Shown here: positions 51,669-63,857 of the stretch, piece by piece
Numbering within the stretch: position 1 is the stretch's first letter
How the letters are laid out: each line of letters begins with the position of its first letter
Assembly (NCBI RefSeq): GCF_002778315.1
Contig: NZ_NESA01000008.1
Location: 115,858 to 179,857 of the forward strand
Origin: Limnohabitans sp. JirII-31
GTDB lineage: Bacteria > Pseudomonadota > Gammaproteobacteria > Burkholderiales > Burkholderiaceae_C
DNA length: 64,000 bases
Direction of reading: 5' to 3'
The notes under the pieces: model-generated
Database searches by the model: none
Told to the model about the DNA's origin: nothing
What the model saw: the letters and a program-made list of their open reading frames with translations, nothing else
Program-made: the position numbers and the translations under genes

Positions 51669-54600
51669 TTACGCTTCCTCGCCAGCGCCTTCGTCGGCGT
51701 GGGCCTCTCCCGAGGCCTCCGCCAACTCAGCAGCTTCGGCTTCGGCAATGGCACGGCGCTCGGCGTCGTCCATGGCGTCTTTGACCTTGCGGGCTTTGTG
51801 ATACGCCATGCCGGTACCTGCTGGAATCAGGCGACCCACAATGACGTTTTCCTTCAAGCCACGCAACTCGTCGCGCTTGCCCATGATGGCCGCTTCGGTC
51901 AACACGCGGGTGGTTTCCTGGAAGGAAGCAGCCGAGATGAACGAATCGGTCGACAACGATGCCTTGGTGATACCCAGCAACAAGTTGCTGAATGTCGCTG
52001 GGATCTTGCCGTCTTTTTGCAGTGCTTCGTTCGTGTTGAGAATTTCGGAACGCTCCACTTGCTCACCGGCGATGTAGTTGGAGTCGCCCACGTTTTCAAC
52101 GACCACACGACGCAGCATCTGACGCACGATCACTTCAATGTGCTTGTCGTTGATCTTCACGCCCTGCAAGCGGTACACGTCTTGCACTTCGTCGACGATG
52201 TAACGAGCCAGCTCTTCCATACCGAGCAAACGCAAGATGTCTTGTGGATCGGCTGGGCCGTCCACCACGCTCTCGCCCTTGTTGACCACTTGGCCTTCGT
52301 GGACCAAGATGTTCTTCTCTTTCGGAATGAGCTCGTCCCACACTTTGCCTTCTGGGTCAGTGATCTGCAAACGAACCTTGCCTTTGGTCTCTTTACCGAA
52401 CGACACGGTACCGGTCATCTCGGCCAACATGCCCTTGTCTTTCGGGCTGCGGGCTTCGAACAACTCGGCCACACGCGGCAAACCACCGGTGATGTCGCGG
52501 GTCTTTTGACCCTCGACAGGGATACGGGCCAGCACTTCGCCTGGGCCCACATCTTGACCATCACGCACCTGAATCAGCGCGCCAATTTGGAAGCCAATCG
52601 TCACGGCGTGGTCGGTGCCAGGAATCTTGACTTCTTTGCCAGCGGCATCGATCAGCTTGACCTGTGGACGCACCACCTTGGTCGAACCGCGACGCTTGGG
52701 ATCGATCACCACCAAGGTGGACAGACCCGTCACTTCATCCAATTGCTTGGCAACCGTCAGACCTTCTTCCACGTTCTCGAACAACACCTTGCCGGCGAAT
52801 TCGGTGATGATGGGTCGGGTCAATGGGTCCCAGTTGGCCAAGATCACACCCGCCTTGAGCGACTGGTCGGCCTTGACCGACAAGATCGCACCGTAGGGCA
52901 CTTTGTGACGCTCACGCTCACGGCCATGTTCGTCGCTGATGATGATTTCGCCTGAGCGAGAAATCACCACCAACTCACCTTTGCTGTTGGTCACATAGCG
53001 CATCGTGGCATTGAAGCCGATCACGCCATTGGACTTGGCTTCCACGCTCGAAGCGATGGCTGCACGCGATGCGGCACCACCGATGTGGAAGGTACGCATG
53101 GTCAGCTGGGTACCTGGTTCACCGATGGACTGCGCAGCAATCACGCCCACCGCTTCACCGTTGTTGACCAAACCACCGCGACCCAGGTCACGGCCATAGC
53201 ACTTGGCGCACAAACCAAAGCGGGTTTCGCAGTTGAGTGCGGTGCGCACTTTCACTTCGTCCACACCTTCGGCTTCGAAGACGTCGATCAAGTCTTCGTC
53301 CAACATCTCACCAGCCTTGGCCAGCACCGCACGGGTTTCGGGATGTACCACGTCTTCAGCCGCGGTGCGACCCAAGATACGGTCACGCAGTGATTCGATG
53401 ACCTCACCGCCTTCGACGATGGCGCGCATCAACTGACCGTTGGAGGTGCCGCAATCCAACTCGGTCACGACCAAGTCTTGCGTCACGTCAACCAAACGAC
53501 GGGTCAGATAACCCGAGTTGGCGGTCTTCAACGCCGTATCGGCCAAGCCTTTACGTGCACCGTGTGTCGAGATGAAGTACTGCAACACGTTCAGACCTTC
53601 ACGGAAGTTCGCCGTGATGGGGGTCTCGATGATCGAGCCGTCAGGCTTGGCCATCAAACCACGCATACCCGCCAACTGGCGAATCTGAGCGGCAGAACCG
53701 CGCGCACCTGAGTCAGCCATCATGTAGATGGAGTTGAACGACTCTTGCTCGACTTCGTTGCCATGGCGGTCAATGGTCTTCTCTTTGCGGAGTTGGTCCA
53801 TCATCACCTTGGACACAGCGTCACCCGCCTTGCCCCAGATGTCCACCACTTTGTTGTAGCGCTCGCCAGACGTCACCAGACCCGACACATATTGCTGTTC
53901 GATGTCTTTGACTTCTTTTTCCGACGCGGCAATGATGGCGTGCTTTTCAGTCGGCACCAACATGTCGTCAATGGCAATCGAAATACCCGCGCGGGTGGCC
54001 AGACGGAAACCGTTTTGCAACAGCTTGTCGGCAAACACCACGGTCTCTTTCAAACCGCACTTGCGGAATGCCGTGTTGATGAGCTTGGAAATTTCTTTCT
54101 TCTTCAACGCTTTGTTGAGGTTGGAGAAAGGCAAGCCTTTGGGCAGGATTTCCGACAACAGGGCACGACCGACGGTGGTGTCGACCAAGCTGGTTGAGGG
54201 AATGAATTCACCCGACTCTTTGTCTTTGGTCCACTCGGTCATGCGCACGCTGACCTTGGCGGTCAACTCGACAGCACCAGCATCCAAAGCGCGCTGCACT
54301 TCGCCGACGTTGGAGAAGATCAAGCCTTCACCTTTGCCGTTGATGCGATCGCGGGTGGCGTAGTACAAGCCCAACACCACGTCTTGCGACGGCACGATGG
54401 AGGGTTCGCCGTTGGCAGGGAACAAGATGTTGTTAGAAGCCAGCATCAAGGTACGGGCTTCCATCTGCGCTTCCACAGACAAAGGCACGTGAACGGCCAT
54501 TTGGTCACCATCGAAGTCGGCGTTGAAGGCCGAGCAAACGAGGGGGTGCAACTGAATGGCTTTGCCTTCGATCAAGATCGGCTCGAACGCTTGAATGCCC

Positions 54601-55889
54601 AAACGGTGCAAAGTTGGCGCACGGTTCAACATCACGGGGTGCTCTTTGATCACCTCTTCCAAGATGTCCCACACCACGGCGGAGCCGGATTCAACTTCTT
54701 TCTTGGCAGCCTTGATGGTGGTCGCAATGCCCATGGCTTCGAGACGCGAGAAGATGAAAGGCTTGAACAGTTCGAGCGCCATCAACTTGGGCAAACCGCA
54801 CTGGTGCAGCTTGAGGGTTGGGCCTACGGTGATCACCGAACGACCCGAGTAGTCGACGCGCTTGCCCAGCAAGTTTTGGCGGAAACGACCGCTCTTGCCT
54901 TTGATCATGTCTGCCAGTGACTTCAAAGCGCGCTTGTTGGCGCCTGTCATGGCCTTGCCGCGACGGCCGTTGTCCAGCAGTGAATCCACCGCTTCTTGCA
55001 GCATGCGCTTCTCATTGCGCGCGATGATTTCAGGCGCTTTGAGTTCGAGCAAACGACGCAGACGGCTGTTGCGGTTGATGACGCGACGGTACAAGTCGTT
55101 CAAGTCTGAGGTGGCGAAACGGCCACCGTCCAGTGGCACCAACGGACGCAGGTCAGGTGGCAACACAGGCAGCACGGTCAGGACCATCCACTCAGGCTTG
55201 ATGCCCGACTTCTTGAACGCTTCCATCAGTTTCAAACGCTTGGCGTTTTTCTTGATCTTCAGTTCAGAACCCGTCAGGTCGTTGCGCAGCTTCTCGATTT
55301 CAACGTCGAGATCCAACACTTCGAGCAAGTCTTTGATGCCTTCAGCGCCCATCTTGGCAGTGAATTCATCGCCGTATTCAGCAACTTTGGCGTCGTAGTC
55401 GTCTTCGGTCATGATCGCGAATTTCTTCAACGGGGTCATGCCGGGATCGGTCACCACATATGCTTCAAAGTACAGCACGCGTTCGATGTCACGCAGTGTC
55501 ATGTCGAGCACCAAGCCCAAACGGGAAGGCAGCGACTTCAAGAACCAGATGTGGGCGCAAGGTGCAGCCAAATCGATGTGGCCCATGCGCTCGCGACGCA
55601 CTTTGGTCTGTGTGACTTCAACGCCGCACTTCTCGCAGATCACACCACGGTGCTTGAGGCGTTTGTACTTGCCGCACAAACACTCGTAGTCTTTGATGGG
55701 GCCAAAAATCTTGGCGCAGAACAAACCGTCACGTTCAGGCTTGAAAGTGCGGTAGTTGATGGTCTCAGGCTTCTTGACTTCACCGAAAGACCACGAACGG
55801 ATCTTCTCGGGCGAAGCCATGCCGATTTTGATGGCATCGAAATGCTCGTCGGGCGTGAACTGTTTGAACAGGTCGAGTAATGATTTCAT
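51669..55889 (-). CDS. rpoC: RNA polymerase beta' subunit
   Basis: This is the 1406-residue beta' subunit of RNA polymerase, the normal length. It has the N-terminal zinc finger ([20 protein letters not shown], residues about 70-89), the catalytic magnesium loop [12 protein letters not shown] (about 460), and a second zinc cluster ([16 protein letters not shown]). The C-terminus ends in an acidic Ala/Glu tail. ATG 55887-55889 has AAAGGA upstream. It follows rpoB by 27 bp. Confidence 0.99.
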   Translation of the reverse strand: MKSLLDLFKQFTPDEHFDAIKIGMASPEKIRSWSFGEVKKPETINYRTFKPERDGLFCAKIFGPIKDYECLCGKYKRLKHRGVICEKCGVEVTQTKVRRERMGHIDLAAPCAHIWFLKSLPSRLGLVLDMTLRDIERVLYFEAYVVTDPGMTPLKKFAIMTEDDYDAKVAEYGDEFTAKMGAEGIKDLLEVLDLDVEIEKLRNDLTGSELKIKKNAKRLKLMEAFKKSGIKPEWMVLTVLPVLPPDLRPLVPLDGGRFATSDLNDLYRRVINRNSRLRRLLELKAPEIIARNEKRMLQEAVDSLLDNGRRGKAMTGANKRALKSLADMIKGKSGRFRQNLLGKRVDYSGRSVITVGPTLKLHQCGLPKLMALELFKPFIFSRLEAMGIATTIKAAKKEVESGSAVVWDILEEVIKEHPVMLNRAPTLHRLGIQAFEPILIEGKAIQLHPLVCSAFNADFDGDQMAVHVPLSVEAQMEARTLMLASNNILFPANGEPSIVPSQDVVLGLYYATRDRINGKGEGLIFSNVGEVQRALDAGAVELTAKVSVRMTEWTKDKESGEFIPSTSLVDTTVGRALLSEILPKGLPFSNLNKALKKKEISKLINTAFRKCGLKETVVFADKLLQNGFRLATRAGISIAIDDMLVPTEKHAIIAASEKEVKDIEQQYVSGLVTSGERYNKVVDIWGKAGDAVSKVMMDQLRKEKTIDRHGNEVEQESFNSIYMMADSGARGSAAQIRQLAGMRGLMAKPDGSIIETPITANFREGLNVLQYFISTHGARKGLADTALKTANSGYLTRRLVDVTQDLVVTELDCGTSNGQLMRAIVEGGEVIESLRDRILGRTAAEDVVHPETRAVLAKAGEMLDEDLIDVFEAEGVDEVKVRTALNCETRFGLCAKCYGRDLGRGGLVNNGEAVGVIAAQSIGEPGTQLTMRTFHIGGAASRAAIASSVEAKSNGVIGFNATMRYVTNSKGELVVISRSGEIIISDEHGRERERHKVPYGAILSVKADQSLKAGVILANWDPLTRPIITEFAGKVLFENVEEGLTVAKQLDEVTGLSTLVVIDPKRRGSTKVVRPQVKLIDAAGKEVKIPGTDHAVTIGFQIGALIQVRDGQDVGPGEVLARIPVEGQKTRDITGGLPRVAELFEARSPKDKGMLAEMTGTVSFGKETKGKVRLQITDPEGKVWDELIPKEKNILVHEGQVVNKGESVVDGPADPQDILRLLGMEELARYIVDEVQDVYRLQGVKINDKHIEVIVRQMLRRVVVENVGDSNYIAGEQVERSEILNTNEALQKDGKIPATFSNLLLGITKASLSTDSFISAASFQETTRVLTEAAIMGKRDELRGLKENVIVGRLIPAGTGMAYHKARKVKDAMDDAERRAIAEAEAAELAEASGEAHADEGAGEEA

Positions 55890-55916
55890 GATTTATAAAT
55901 CCTTTCGAGCCTTGAA

Positions 55917-58900
55917 TTAAGAACGTTCGAGTTCGATGTCGATACCGAGCGAACGAATTTCCTTGACCAACACGTTGAACGACTCGGGCATGCCCGCTTC
56001 GATGGCGTGTTCGCCTTTGACGATGCTCTCGTACACCTTGGTACGGCCTTGCACGTCGTCGGACTTGACCGTGAGCATTTCTTGCAGCGTGTAAGAGGCG
56101 CCGTAAGCTTCCAAAGCCCACACCTCCATCTCGCCGAAACGCTGACCACCAAACTGTGCCTTGCCGCCCAGCGGTTGCTGGGTGACCAAGCTGTAAGGAC
56201 CGGTCGAACGGGCGTGCATCTTGTCGTCCACCAAGTGGTGCAACTTCAAGAAGTGCATGTAACCGATGGTGGTCGGACGCTCAAAGGCGTCGCCAGTACG
56301 GCCATCAAACAAGTTGGCTTGGGTACGCGTCGCGGTCAGTCCTTTGACTTTGGCGATGTCGTCTGGGTAGGCCAACTTCAACATGGTGCGAATCTCTTCT
56401 TCACCTGCGCCGTCAAACACGGGAGTAGCGAAAGGCACACCGTTGGTCAGATTGCCTGCCATCTCGACCACTTGTTCGTCCGACAACTTGCTCAGGTCTT
56501 CTTTGCGACCCGTGCCGTTGTAGAGCTCTTCCAAGAAAGTGCGCAGTTCTGCGGCTTTGGCTTCTGCTTGCAACATGTTGCCAATGCGCTGACCAATGCC
56601 TTTACCGGCCCAGCCCAAGTGCACTTCCAGCACCTGACCCACGTTCATGCGCGAAGGCACGCCCAGCGGGTTGAGCACGATGTCGCACGGGGTGCCATCG
56701 GCCATGAACGGCATGTCTTCGACCGGCACGATCTTGGAGACCACACCTTTGTTACCGTGGCGACCGGCCATCTTGTCACCTGGCTGCAAGCGACGCTTGA
56801 CCGCCAAGTACACCTTGACCATTTTGAGCACGCCTGCGGGCAACTCATCGCCTTGCGTGAGCTTTTTGCGCTTTTCTTCAAAGGCCAAGTCAAAGCTGTG
56901 ACGGGTTTGTTCCATCGCATTTTTGATGCTCTCGAGCTGGCTCGCCACTTCGTCGTCCGCAGGACGGATATCAAACCAGTGGAACTTCTCAACAGAAGAC
57001 ATGTAGGCTTTGTCGATCTTGCTGCCTTTGGCCAGTTTGTTCGGGCCCCCGTTGGCGGTTTTACCGTTCAACAATTTCTCGATACGGTCAAACGCATCAG
57101 CTTCCACAATGCGCAGCTGGTCGTTCAAGTCCAAGCGGAAACGCTTGAGTTCGTCATCAATGATCTGCTGAGCGCGCTTGTCACGCACGATGCCTTCACG
57201 GGTGAAGACCTGCACGTCGATCACAGTACCTTGCGAGCCTTGGCTCACGCGCAGGGACGTGTCTTTCACGTCGCTGGCTTTTTCACCGAAGATAGCGCGC
57301 AACAGTTTCTCTTCTGGCGTCAAAGTGGTTTCGCCTTTTGGCGTGACCTTGCCCACCAGCGTATCGCCAGGTTGCACTTCTGCACCCACGTAAATGATGC
57401 CGGAGTCGTCCAAACGGTTGAGTTGTTGCTCTGCCAGGTTGGGAATGTCACGCGTGATTTCTTCGGCACCCAGCTTGGTGTCACGAGCCATCACCACGAG
57501 TTCTTCGATGTGGATCGAGGTGTAGCGGTCTTCAGCCACCACGCGCTCGCTGATCAAAATCGAGTCTTCGAAGTTGTAACCGTTCCAAGGCATGAAGGCG
57601 ATCAACATGTTTTGACCGATGGCGATCTCGCCCAGGTCTGTCGATGCGCCGTCAGCAATCACGTCACCCTTGGCAATCTTGTCGCCGCGTTTGACGATGG
57701 GACGCTGATGGATGTTGGTGTTTTGGTTCGAACGCTGGTACTTGATGAGGTTGTAGATGTCCACACCCACTTCACCTGCCAAGGCTTCGGCGTCGTTCAC
57801 ACGCACCACCACACGGGTGGCATCGACGTAGTCGACGACACCGCCACGGCTTGCTGTGACCACGGTGCCAGAGTCGATGGCGGCGACGCGCTCGATACCG
57901 GTACCGACCATGGGTTTTTCAGGACGCAACACAGGCACGGCTTGACGTGACATGTTGGCACCCATCAACGCACGGTTGGCGTCATCGTGCTCCAGGAACG
58001 GCACCAAAGAAGCCGCCACAGACACGATCTGCGCTGGCGACACGTCCATGTACTGGATACGCTCTGCGCCGCACAAAATAGATTCACCGTTGGCACGGGC
58101 AGACACCAGTTCACCGATGAGTTGACCGTCTTTGTCCAGCGTAGCGTTGGCCTGGGCGATGACGTATTTACCTTCTTCGATGGCCGACAAGTAGTCGATG
58201 TCCATCGTCACCTTGCCGTCGACCACGCGACGGTAGGGGGTTTCAATGAAACCGTACTCGTTCAAGCGAGCGTATAGCGCCAGTGAGTTGATCAAACCAA
58301 TGTTTGGACCTTCAGGCGTTTCAATCGGGCACACGCGACCATAGTGGGTCACGTGCACGTCACGCACTTCAAAGCCTGCACGTTCGCGGGTCAAACCACC
58401 TGGGCCCAAGGCCGACACGCGGCGCTTGTGGGTGATCTCGGCCAGCGGGTTGGTCTGGTCCATGAACTGTGACAACTGCGATGCGCCAAAGAATTCTTTG
58501 AGTGCGGCAGAGATGGGCTTGGAGTTGATCAAGTCGTGGGGCATGAGCGGCTCTTGCTCAGCTTGGCCCAAACGCTCTTTCACGGCTTTTTCGATACGTG
58601 CCAAACCTGTGCGGTATTGGTTTTCAGCCAATTCGCCCACGCAACGCACGCGGCGGTTGCCCAAGTGGTCGATGTCATCGACTTCACCGCGGCCGTTGCG
58701 CAAGTCCACCAGAATCTTCACCACCGACAAGATGTCGTCGTTGGTCAAGACCATCGGACCCGTCGATTCGGGAGTGCCCACTTTGGCGTTGAACTTCATG
58801 CGACCGACGCGCGACAAATCGTAGGTGTCGGGGTTGTAGAACAAGCGCTGGAACAGGGCTTGCACGGCATCTTCGGTCGGTGGCTCGCCAGGGCGCATCA

Positions 58901-60029
58901 TGCGGTAGATGGCCACACGTGCAGCGAACTCGTCCACGGTCTCGTCAATGCGCAGCGTCTGCGACATGTACGTGCCTTGGTCTAATTCGTTGGTGTAGAT
59001 GCACTGCAAATCTTGCACGCCAGCTTCACGCAATTTTTTGAGCAACGCTTCGGTCAATTCGTCATTGGCGCGGGCAATCAATTCACCCGTGTCACTGTCG
59101 ATGATGTTCTTGGCCACCACACGGCCAATCAAGAAGTCTTCTGGCACGCTGATGTGCGTGGTGTTGCTTTGCTCCAACTCGCGGGTGTGACGTGCCGTCA
59201 CGCGCTTGTCTTTGGCCACAATCACTTGGCCCGATTTGTCGGTGATGTCAAAGCGCGCCACTTCGCCGCGCAGACGCTCGGCCACAAATTCCATTTGTGC
59301 GCCGGTATCCATCAGGCGGAAGTTATCGTTCACGAAGAAGTTGGCCAGAATGGTTTCAGGCGTCAGGCCAATGGCCTTCAACAAAATCGTGACCGGCATC
59401 TTGCGGCGACGGTCGACACGGAAGTACAGCAAGTCTTTGGGATCGAATTCGAAGTCGAGCCACGAACCGCGGTAAGGGATGATCCGCGCGCTGAACAAGA
59501 GCTTGCCCGAGCTGTGGGTCTTGCCCTTGTCGTGTTCAAAGAATACGCCAGGCGAACGGTGCAACTGAGACACGATCACGCGCTCGGTGCCGTTGATGAT
59601 GAAGGAGCCTTTGTCGGTCATCAAAGGCACTTCGCCCATGTAGACCTCTTGCTCTTTGACTTCTTTGACCACTTTGGATTGAGGGGTCGACGACTCACGG
59701 TCGTAAATGATCAGTTGCACGCGAGCGCGCACGGCCGACGAAAACGTCAGACCACGCGTCTGGCATTCGCGCACATCAAATGCGGGCTTGGCCAAGTTGT
59801 ACTCGAGGTACTTCATCTCGACAAAACCGTTGTGCGAGACGATGGGGAAAGCCGCTTCAAAAGCAGCTTGCAAACCCTCTTGGGTGCGCTTCTTAGGCGC
59901 AACGTCGGCTTGCAAAAACGCGGTGTACGCGTCTTTTTGCATTTGCAACAAATAAGGAACTTCCAGCACGCTGTCGCGGCTGCCGAAACTCTTGCGGATG
60001 CGCTTGCGTTCGGTGTATGAGTAGGCCAT
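55917..60029 (-). CDS. rpoB: RNA polymerase beta subunit
   Basis: This is the 1370-residue catalytic beta subunit. The rifampicin pocket segment [20 protein letters not shown] then RVSALGPGG is wild type at the positions commonly changed in resistant strains. The active-site loop [14 protein letters not shown] is present. ATG 60027-60029 has GGAG upstream. It is separated from rplL by 263 bp containing a hairpin (60245-60278). Several long open frames on the opposite strand (for example 56007-57950) are codon-bias artefacts. Confidence 0.99.
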   Translation of the reverse strand: MAYSYTERKRIRKSFGSRDSVLEVPYLLQMQKDAYTAFLQADVAPKKRTQEGLQAAFEAAFPIVSHNGFVEMKYLEYNLAKPAFDVRECQTRGLTFSSAVRARVQLIIYDRESSTPQSKVVKEVKEQEVYMGEVPLMTDKGSFIINGTERVIVSQLHRSPGVFFEHDKGKTHSSGKLLFSARIIPYRGSWLDFEFDPKDLLYFRVDRRRKMPVTILLKAIGLTPETILANFFVNDNFRLMDTGAQMEFVAERLRGEVARFDITDKSGQVIVAKDKRVTARHTRELEQSNTTHISVPEDFLIGRVVAKNIIDSDTGELIARANDELTEALLKKLREAGVQDLQCIYTNELDQGTYMSQTLRIDETVDEFAARVAIYRMMRPGEPPTEDAVQALFQRLFYNPDTYDLSRVGRMKFNAKVGTPESTGPMVLTNDDILSVVKILVDLRNGRGEVDDIDHLGNRRVRCVGELAENQYRTGLARIEKAVKERLGQAEQEPLMPHDLINSKPISAALKEFFGASQLSQFMDQTNPLAEITHKRRVSALGPGGLTRERAGFEVRDVHVTHYGRVCPIETPEGPNIGLINSLALYARLNEYGFIETPYRRVVDGKVTMDIDYLSAIEEGKYVIAQANATLDKDGQLIGELVSARANGESILCGAERIQYMDVSPAQIVSVAASLVPFLEHDDANRALMGANMSRQAVPVLRPEKPMVGTGIERVAAIDSGTVVTASRGGVVDYVDATRVVVRVNDAEALAGEVGVDIYNLIKYQRSNQNTNIHQRPIVKRGDKIAKGDVIADGASTDLGEIAIGQNMLIAFMPWNGYNFEDSILISERVVAEDRYTSIHIEELVVMARDTKLGAEEITRDIPNLAEQQLNRLDDSGIIYVGAEVQPGDTLVGKVTPKGETTLTPEEKLLRAIFGEKASDVKDTSLRVSQGSQGTVIDVQVFTREGIVRDKRAQQIIDDELKRFRLDLNDQLRIVEADAFDRIEKLLNGKTANGGPNKLAKGSKIDKAYMSSVEKFHWFDIRPADDEVASQLESIKNAMEQTRHSFDLAFEEKRKKLTQGDELPAGVLKMVKVYLAVKRRLQPGDKMAGRHGNKGVVSKIVPVEDMPFMADGTPCDIVLNPLGVPSRMNVGQVLEVHLGWAGKGIGQRIGNMLQAEAKAAELRTFLEELYNGTGRKEDLSKLSDEQVVEMAGNLTNGVPFATPVFDGAGEEEIRTMLKLAYPDDIAKVKGLTATRTQANLFDGRTGDAFERPTTIGYMHFLKLHHLVDDKMHARSTGPYSLVTQQPLGGKAQFGGQRFGEMEVWALEAYGASYTLQEMLTVKSDDVQGRTKVYESIVKGEHAIEAGMPESFNVLVKEIRSLGIDIELERS

Positions 60030-60244
60030 GAGATCTCCGGGCTTGATCTTTCAGAACTGTTTGCTGCACGAAACACATCAGGGCTTCGTGCAACAGGCTT
60101 GGCGGCTGGCCTCTACCAGCGTTGGCGGACGGTTGCGCATTGCACGCAACCCGAACCAAGGCATCTTCTGCAGTTGGGGTCAGAAGACACTCAAAAGTTT
60201 GCGGGTAATTTCCACTGACTTTTGGGTGTGCTCTGTAAGCACCA

Positions 60245-60278
60245 AAGGCTGGAGGCCCTTGCGGAGCACTCCAGCCTT
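60245..60278 (-). terminator. rplL-rpoB intergenic hairpin (attenuator)
   Basis: AAGGCTGGAG (60245-60254) pairs with CTCCAGCCTT (60269-60278), a perfect 10-bp stem 15 bp past the rplL stop. On the minus strand it is followed only by TTGG. It is in the position of the partial terminator that lowers rpoBC expression relative to rplL in E. coli. Confidence 0.65.
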
Positions 60279-60292
60279 GAAAGGGAACCGAA

Positions 60293-60667
60293 TTACTTCA
60301 GTTCAACCTTAGCGCCGGCTTCTTCCAGCTTCTTCTTAGCAGCTTCAGCGTCAGCCTTAGGCGCGCCTTCTTTCACCGCCTTGGGAGCGCCGTCAACCAG
60401 GTCTTTGGCTTCTTTCAAGCCCAGACCGGTCAGTTCACGCACCGCTTTAATCACGGACACTTTGTTCGCGCCGGCTTCGAGCAAGATGACGTTGAAGTCA
60501 GTCTTCTCTTCAGCCGCAGCAGCACCGCCACCGCCAGCAGCAGCAGGAGCGGCCATAGCGGCAGCGCTCACACCAAATTTCTCTTCGATGGCTTTCACCA
60601 AGTCGTTGAGTTCCATGACCGTCATGCTGTCGAGCGCGGTCAAAAATGCGTCTTTATCGAATGCCAT
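60293..60667 (-). CDS. rplL: Ribosomal protein bL12 (L7/L12)
   Basis: This is the 124-residue acidic stalk protein of the 50S subunit, present in several copies and contacting translation factors. The N-terminal dimerisation part is [20 protein letters not shown]. An Ala/Gly hinge ([15 protein letters not shown]) follows, then the C-terminal domain with [20 protein letters not shown] and [20 protein letters not shown]. It is co-transcribed with rplJ, 40 bp upstream. Confidence 0.98.
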   Translation of the reverse strand: MAFDKDAFLTALDSMTVMELNDLVKAIEEKFGVSAAAMAAPAAAGGGGAAAAEEKTDFNVILLEAGANKVSVIKAVRELTGLGLKEAKDLVDGAPKAVKEGAPKADAEAAKKKLEEAGAKVELK

Positions 60668-60707
60668 TTTTAATTCCTAACAATTGGTTAATACAGAAAA
60701 GCTGGCC

Positions 60708-61214
60708 TTATGCGGCAACAGCTTCGCCTTCGCCTTTTTTGGCCGCCAAAGCGCCCAACACCACTGCGGTGCGAGACATAGGCGACATCAACAAGCCACA
60801 CAACTGGGCCAGCAACACTTCTTTCGAAGGAATGCTTGCGAGTTGCTTCACGCCATCGACGTCCAGGGCCTTACCTGCAAATGCACCAGCGCGAATCACC
60901 AACTTGTCGTTGGTCTTCGCGAAGTCAGCCACCACCTTAGCGGCAGCCACAGCATCCACAGAGAAGCCATAGATCAGCGGACCGGTCATCTGGTCGGCGA
61001 CAATTTCAAACTGGCTACCAGCCACAGCACGGCGTGCCAGCGTGTTTTTCAACACGCTCAAGGTCACACCTGTGCTGCGCGCTTTGCTGCGCAGTTGGGT
61101 CATGTCTGCCACCGAGATGCCGCGGTATTCCGCCATCACCAGCGTTTGAGCTTGAGCGGCGAGCGTGGTCACTTCAGAAACGACCGCTTCTTTCTCACTG
61201 CGATTCAGACTCAA
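60708..61214 (-). CDS. rplJ: Ribosomal protein uL10
   Basis: This 168-residue protein anchors the L12 stalk on the 50S subunit and, with L12, represses its own mRNA in well-studied bacteria. It begins [20 protein letters not shown] and contains the conserved VAEYRG-like segment [17 protein letters not shown]. The start codon is TTG (61212-61214) with a strong AAAGGAG 6 bp upstream; no ATG fits the family N-terminus. A hairpin lies just upstream of the ribosome site (61232-61259). Confidence 0.97.
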   Translation of the reverse strand: MSLNRSEKEAVVSEVTTLAAQAQTLVMAEYRGISVADMTQLRSKARSTGVTLSVLKNTLARRAVAGSQFEIVADQMTGPLIYGFSVDAVAAAKVVADFAKTNDKLVIRAGAFAGKALDVDGVKQLASIPSKEVLLAQLCGLLMSPMSRTAVVLGALAAKKGEGEAVAA

Positions 61215-61231
61215 GGTCTACTCCTTTAAAT

Positions 61232-61259
61232 GTGTCATTGAGCTTTTGCTCTTTGACAC
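61232..61259 (-). promoter_or_regulatory. Leader hairpin before the rplJ ribosome binding site
   Basis: GTGTCA-TT-GAGC pairs with GCTC-TT-TGACAC around a TTTT loop, 4 bp from the ribosome site (61221-61227). It lies in the 236-bp leader where L10/L12 feedback control acts in E. coli. A second small hairpin CGCCA/TGGCG lies at 61310-61326. Regulatory role is inferred from position. Confidence 0.5.
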
Positions 61260-61450
61260 GCCACTTTTGCAGCGACCTAACTGTCAGGAAAAATCCATTT
61301 CAGCGGGATCGCCATCTGCGTTGGCGGTTCAATTAAGTGCAATCACGTTGCACACCAACGGTCTTGGATGACCTGACGCAACACCGAAGTACCGCATCAG
61401 CCCACCACCCTGAGCCCTGCTTGCACATGGCTCAGATTTTTGAACGCTGC

Positions 61451-62146
61451 TTAGGCGTTCAAAGATTGCGTATCTACGCGAACACCAACGCCCATGGTGG
61501 ACGACACAGCGAGCTTGCGCAGATAAATACCCTTGCTCGAAGCGGGCTTGGACTTGTTCAAGGCCTCCACCAAAGCAGTCAAGTTGCCTTGGAGCTTGTC
61601 GGTGTCGAATGAACGACGACCGATGGTGGCATGCACGATACCGGCCTTGTCCACGCGGAACTGCACTTGACCTGCTTTGGCGTTTTTCACAGCCGTTGCA
61701 ACGTCAGGCGTCACGGTGCCGACCTTGGGGTTAGGCATCAAGCCACGTGGGCCCAGAATTTGACCCAAGGTACCCACCACGCGCATGGCGTCAGGCGCAG
61801 CGATCACCACGTCAAACGGCATATCGCCAGCCTTGACCATGGCAGCCAAGTCATCCATACCCACAATGTCAGCACCAGCAGCTTTGGCTTCTTCAGCCTT
61901 GGCACCTTGTGCAAACACAGCGACGCGAGCAGTTTTGCCAGTGCCATTGGGCAACACGACAGCGCCACGCACCACCTGGTCAGACTTCTTGGCATCAATG
62001 CCAAGCTGGACGGCCACGTCAATGGATTCATCGAACTTTGCAGTTGCGCACTCTTTGACGATGCCAATAGCTGCGCTCAGGGGGTACAGCTTGTTGCTGT
62101 CAACCTTGCCTTCGAAGGCTTTTTGTTTTTTGGTCAATTTAGACAT
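61451..62146 (-). CDS. rplA: Ribosomal protein uL1
   Basis: This 231-residue protein of the 50S L1 stalk binds 23S rRNA and, in E. coli, represses its own operon. It begins [20 protein letters not shown] and has the conserved stretch [20 protein letters not shown]. The ATG directly follows the rplK stop codon (TAAATG, no gap), so the two are translationally coupled. Confidence 0.98.
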   Translation of the reverse strand: MSKLTKKQKAFEGKVDSNKLYPLSAAIGIVKECATAKFDESIDVAVQLGIDAKKSDQVVRGAVVLPNGTGKTARVAVFAQGAKAEEAKAAGADIVGMDDLAAMVKAGDMPFDVVIAAPDAMRVVGTLGQILGPRGLMPNPKVGTVTPDVATAVKNAKAGQVQFRVDKAGIVHATIGRRSFDTDKLQGNLTALVEALNKSKPASSKGIYLRKLAVSSTMGVGVRVDTQSLNA

Positions 62147-62578
62147 TTACACGCCCTCCACAGTCACGCCCATCGAGCGGGCAGAACCGGCGATGATGCG
62201 CACGGCGGCGTCCAAGTCGGCGGCGGTCAAGTCGCTCATCTTGGCTTTGGCAATTTCTTCAAGCTGTGCACGGGTGATCTTGCCCACTTTGTCGACGTGT
62301 GGCTTCGCAGAACCCTTGTCGAGCTTGATGGCCTTCTTGATCAAGGTGGTCGCTGGAGGCGTCTTGATGATGAAGGTGAAGGACTTGTCTGCAAACGCAG
62401 TGATCACCACTGGCAATGGCAGGCCTGGCTCAACGCCCTGGGTCTGGGCGTTGAACGCCTTGCAGAATTCCATGATGTTCAAACCGCGTTGGCCCAATGC
62501 GGGACCAATAGGCGGCGATGGATTGGCTTTACCAGCTGGCACTTGCAGCTTGATGAAGCCGACGATTTTTTTCGCCAT
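62147..62578 (-). CDS. rplK: Ribosomal protein uL11
   Basis: This 143-residue protein of the GTPase-associated centre is involved in factor binding and RelA activation. It begins [20 protein letters not shown] and contains the Pro-rich N-terminal segment [20 protein letters not shown]. It is the first gene after nusG, from which it is separated by 125 bp, and is coupled to rplA. Confidence 0.98.
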   Translation of the reverse strand: MAKKIVGFIKLQVPAGKANPSPPIGPALGQRGLNIMEFCKAFNAQTQGVEPGLPLPVVITAFADKSFTFIIKTPPATTLIKKAIKLDKGSAKPHVDKVGKITRAQLEEIAKAKMSDLTAADLDAAVRIIAGSARSMGVTVEGV

Positions 62579-62703
62579 GCTTTTCTCCTTGCGGGTACAT
62601 GCGCTTGAGGCCTTACGGACGCTCAGCTCCCCGGGGGTTAACGACTCACTTCAAAAACTTGGCGCCGAGTCGGGAAGCACCAAGCCAAACCTCAAAAATC
62701 CAA

Positions 62704-63291
62704 TCAGGTTTTCTCAACCTGGCCGAATTCCAATTCCACAGGTGTGGCGCGACCAAAAATGGTCACCGACACACGCACTTTGTTTTTCTCGTAATTGACT
62801 TCTTCAACCGAGCCATTGAAGTCGGTGAAAGGGCCGTCCTTGACGCGCACCAACTCACCCACCATGAATTCAACTTTGTGACGCGGCTTGTCCACACCAT
62901 CTTGCATTTGGCTCACGATTTTCTGGACTTCCGCCTCAGAAATAGGTGCAGGGCGGTTTTTTGCACCACCCACAAAACCCGTCACCTTGTTGGTGTGCTT
63001 GACCAAATGCCACGACTCGTCATCCATCACCATCTCAACGAACACATAGCCAGGGAAGAATTTACGCTCAGCGGTACGACGCTGACCGTTCTTCATCTCC
63101 ACCACCTCTTCCGTGGGGACCAAGATGCGGCCAAACTTGTTGTCCATGCCCGCACGCGCAATGCTTTCGCGGATGTTGCGTTCCACAGCCTTTTCCATGC
63201 CCGAATAGGCATGCACCACATACCAACGCAAATCAGGATTGGCAGGTGCAGCAGGCGCTGGCACTGCTGAGGTATCGATAAGGTCGGTCAT
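62704..63291 (-). CDS. nusG: Transcription antitermination factor NusG
   Basis: This 195-residue elongation factor binds RNA polymerase with its NGN domain ([18 protein letters not shown]) and Rho or S10 with its KOW domain ([20 protein letters not shown]). An N-terminal extension ([20 protein letters not shown]) is longer than in E. coli. ATG 63289-63291 overlaps the secE stop by one base, so it is coupled to secE. Confidence 0.97.
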   Translation of the reverse strand: MTDLIDTSAVPAPAAPANPDLRWYVVHAYSGMEKAVERNIRESIARAGMDNKFGRILVPTEEVVEMKNGQRRTAERKFFPGYVFVEMVMDDESWHLVKHTNKVTGFVGGAKNRPAPISEAEVQKIVSQMQDGVDKPRHKVEFMVGELVRVKDGPFTDFNGSVEEVNYEKNKVRVSVTIFGRATPVELEFGQVEKT

Positions 63292-63674
63292 TATTTTTTC
63301 CAGCCCAGAATCAGGTCGTAAAACACCCATTCGAGGGTCTTGTCGGTGAGCCACAGAAACAAAGCCATGATCACCACGAAGGCAAACACATACAAAGTCA
63401 TCTGCGTCGACTCTTTGCGCGTCGGCCACACCACCTTCTTGACTTCACGCCAAGCATCTCCGCCAAAAGCCACCAACTGGCGCCCAGGCAAAGACAACAC
63501 AAACATCACCACAGCCGCAATCAAACCAGCCAGCAACGCCAACCACTGAATGATCACACCCTGAGGTGCCAAGGCATAAAACCCAGCAACCGCAGCCACG
63601 ACCAACACCGCCACCAAGGCCAATTTGGCCTTGTCAGCAGTGGTCGATACAGTTTCAATATTTGCAGCAGACAT
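63291..63674 (-). CDS. secE: Preprotein translocase subunit SecE
   Basis: This 127-residue SecE of the SecYEG channel has three hydrophobic segments (about residues 16-36, 40-62 and 95-118), as in E. coli. The conserved cytoplasmic hinge [15 protein letters not shown] precedes the last one. It lies 98 bp after tRNA-Trp and is co-transcribed with nusG. Confidence 0.96.
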   Translation of the reverse strand: MSAANIETVSTTADKAKLALVAVLVVAAVAGFYALAPQGVIIQWLALLAGLIAAVVMFVLSLPGRQLVAFGGDAWREVKKVVWPTRKESTQMTLYVFAFVVIMALFLWLTDKTLEWVFYDLILGWKK

Positions 63675-63722
63675 GGATCAAGGATTTCTTAGCGATTGAC
63701 ACGCATTACTCAGAAGACAGAG

Positions 63723-63745
63723 AAGCCCGCCGGAGTGGCGGGCTT
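63723..63745 (-). terminator. Hairpin between tRNA-Trp and secE
   Basis: AAGCCCGCC (63723-63731) pairs with GGCGGGCTT (63737-63745). On the minus strand it is followed by CTCTGTCTTC, not a pure T-run, so it may be a partial terminator or a processing signal after the tRNA. Confidence 0.5.
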
Positions 63746-63772
63746 GGCAGCCACCTGCTTTTCAACGCTGCG

Positions 63773-63846
63773 TGGCAGGGGCGGAGGGAATCGAACCCCC
63801 ATCGACGGTTTTGGAAACCGCTACTTTACCACTAAGCTACGCCCCT
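63773..63846 (-). tRNA. tRNA-Trp(CCA)
   Basis: This 74-nt cloverleaf has anticodon CCA (loop TTCCAAA), acceptor AGGGGCG paired with CGCCCCT, and encoded GCCA at the 3' end. It lies between tuf and secE as usual in betaproteobacteria. Confidence 0.96.
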
Positions 63847-63857
63847 ATATTGACGAA

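Noticed and set aside
51699..52955. Open frame of 418 codons opposite rpoC
   Set aside because: Shadow of rpoC; His-rich composition typical of antisense translation.
56007..57950. Long open frame (647 codons) opposite rpoB
   Set aside because: It mirrors the codon-position bias of rpoB, has a His/Val-rich composition with no recognisable domain, and lies fully inside an essential gene.
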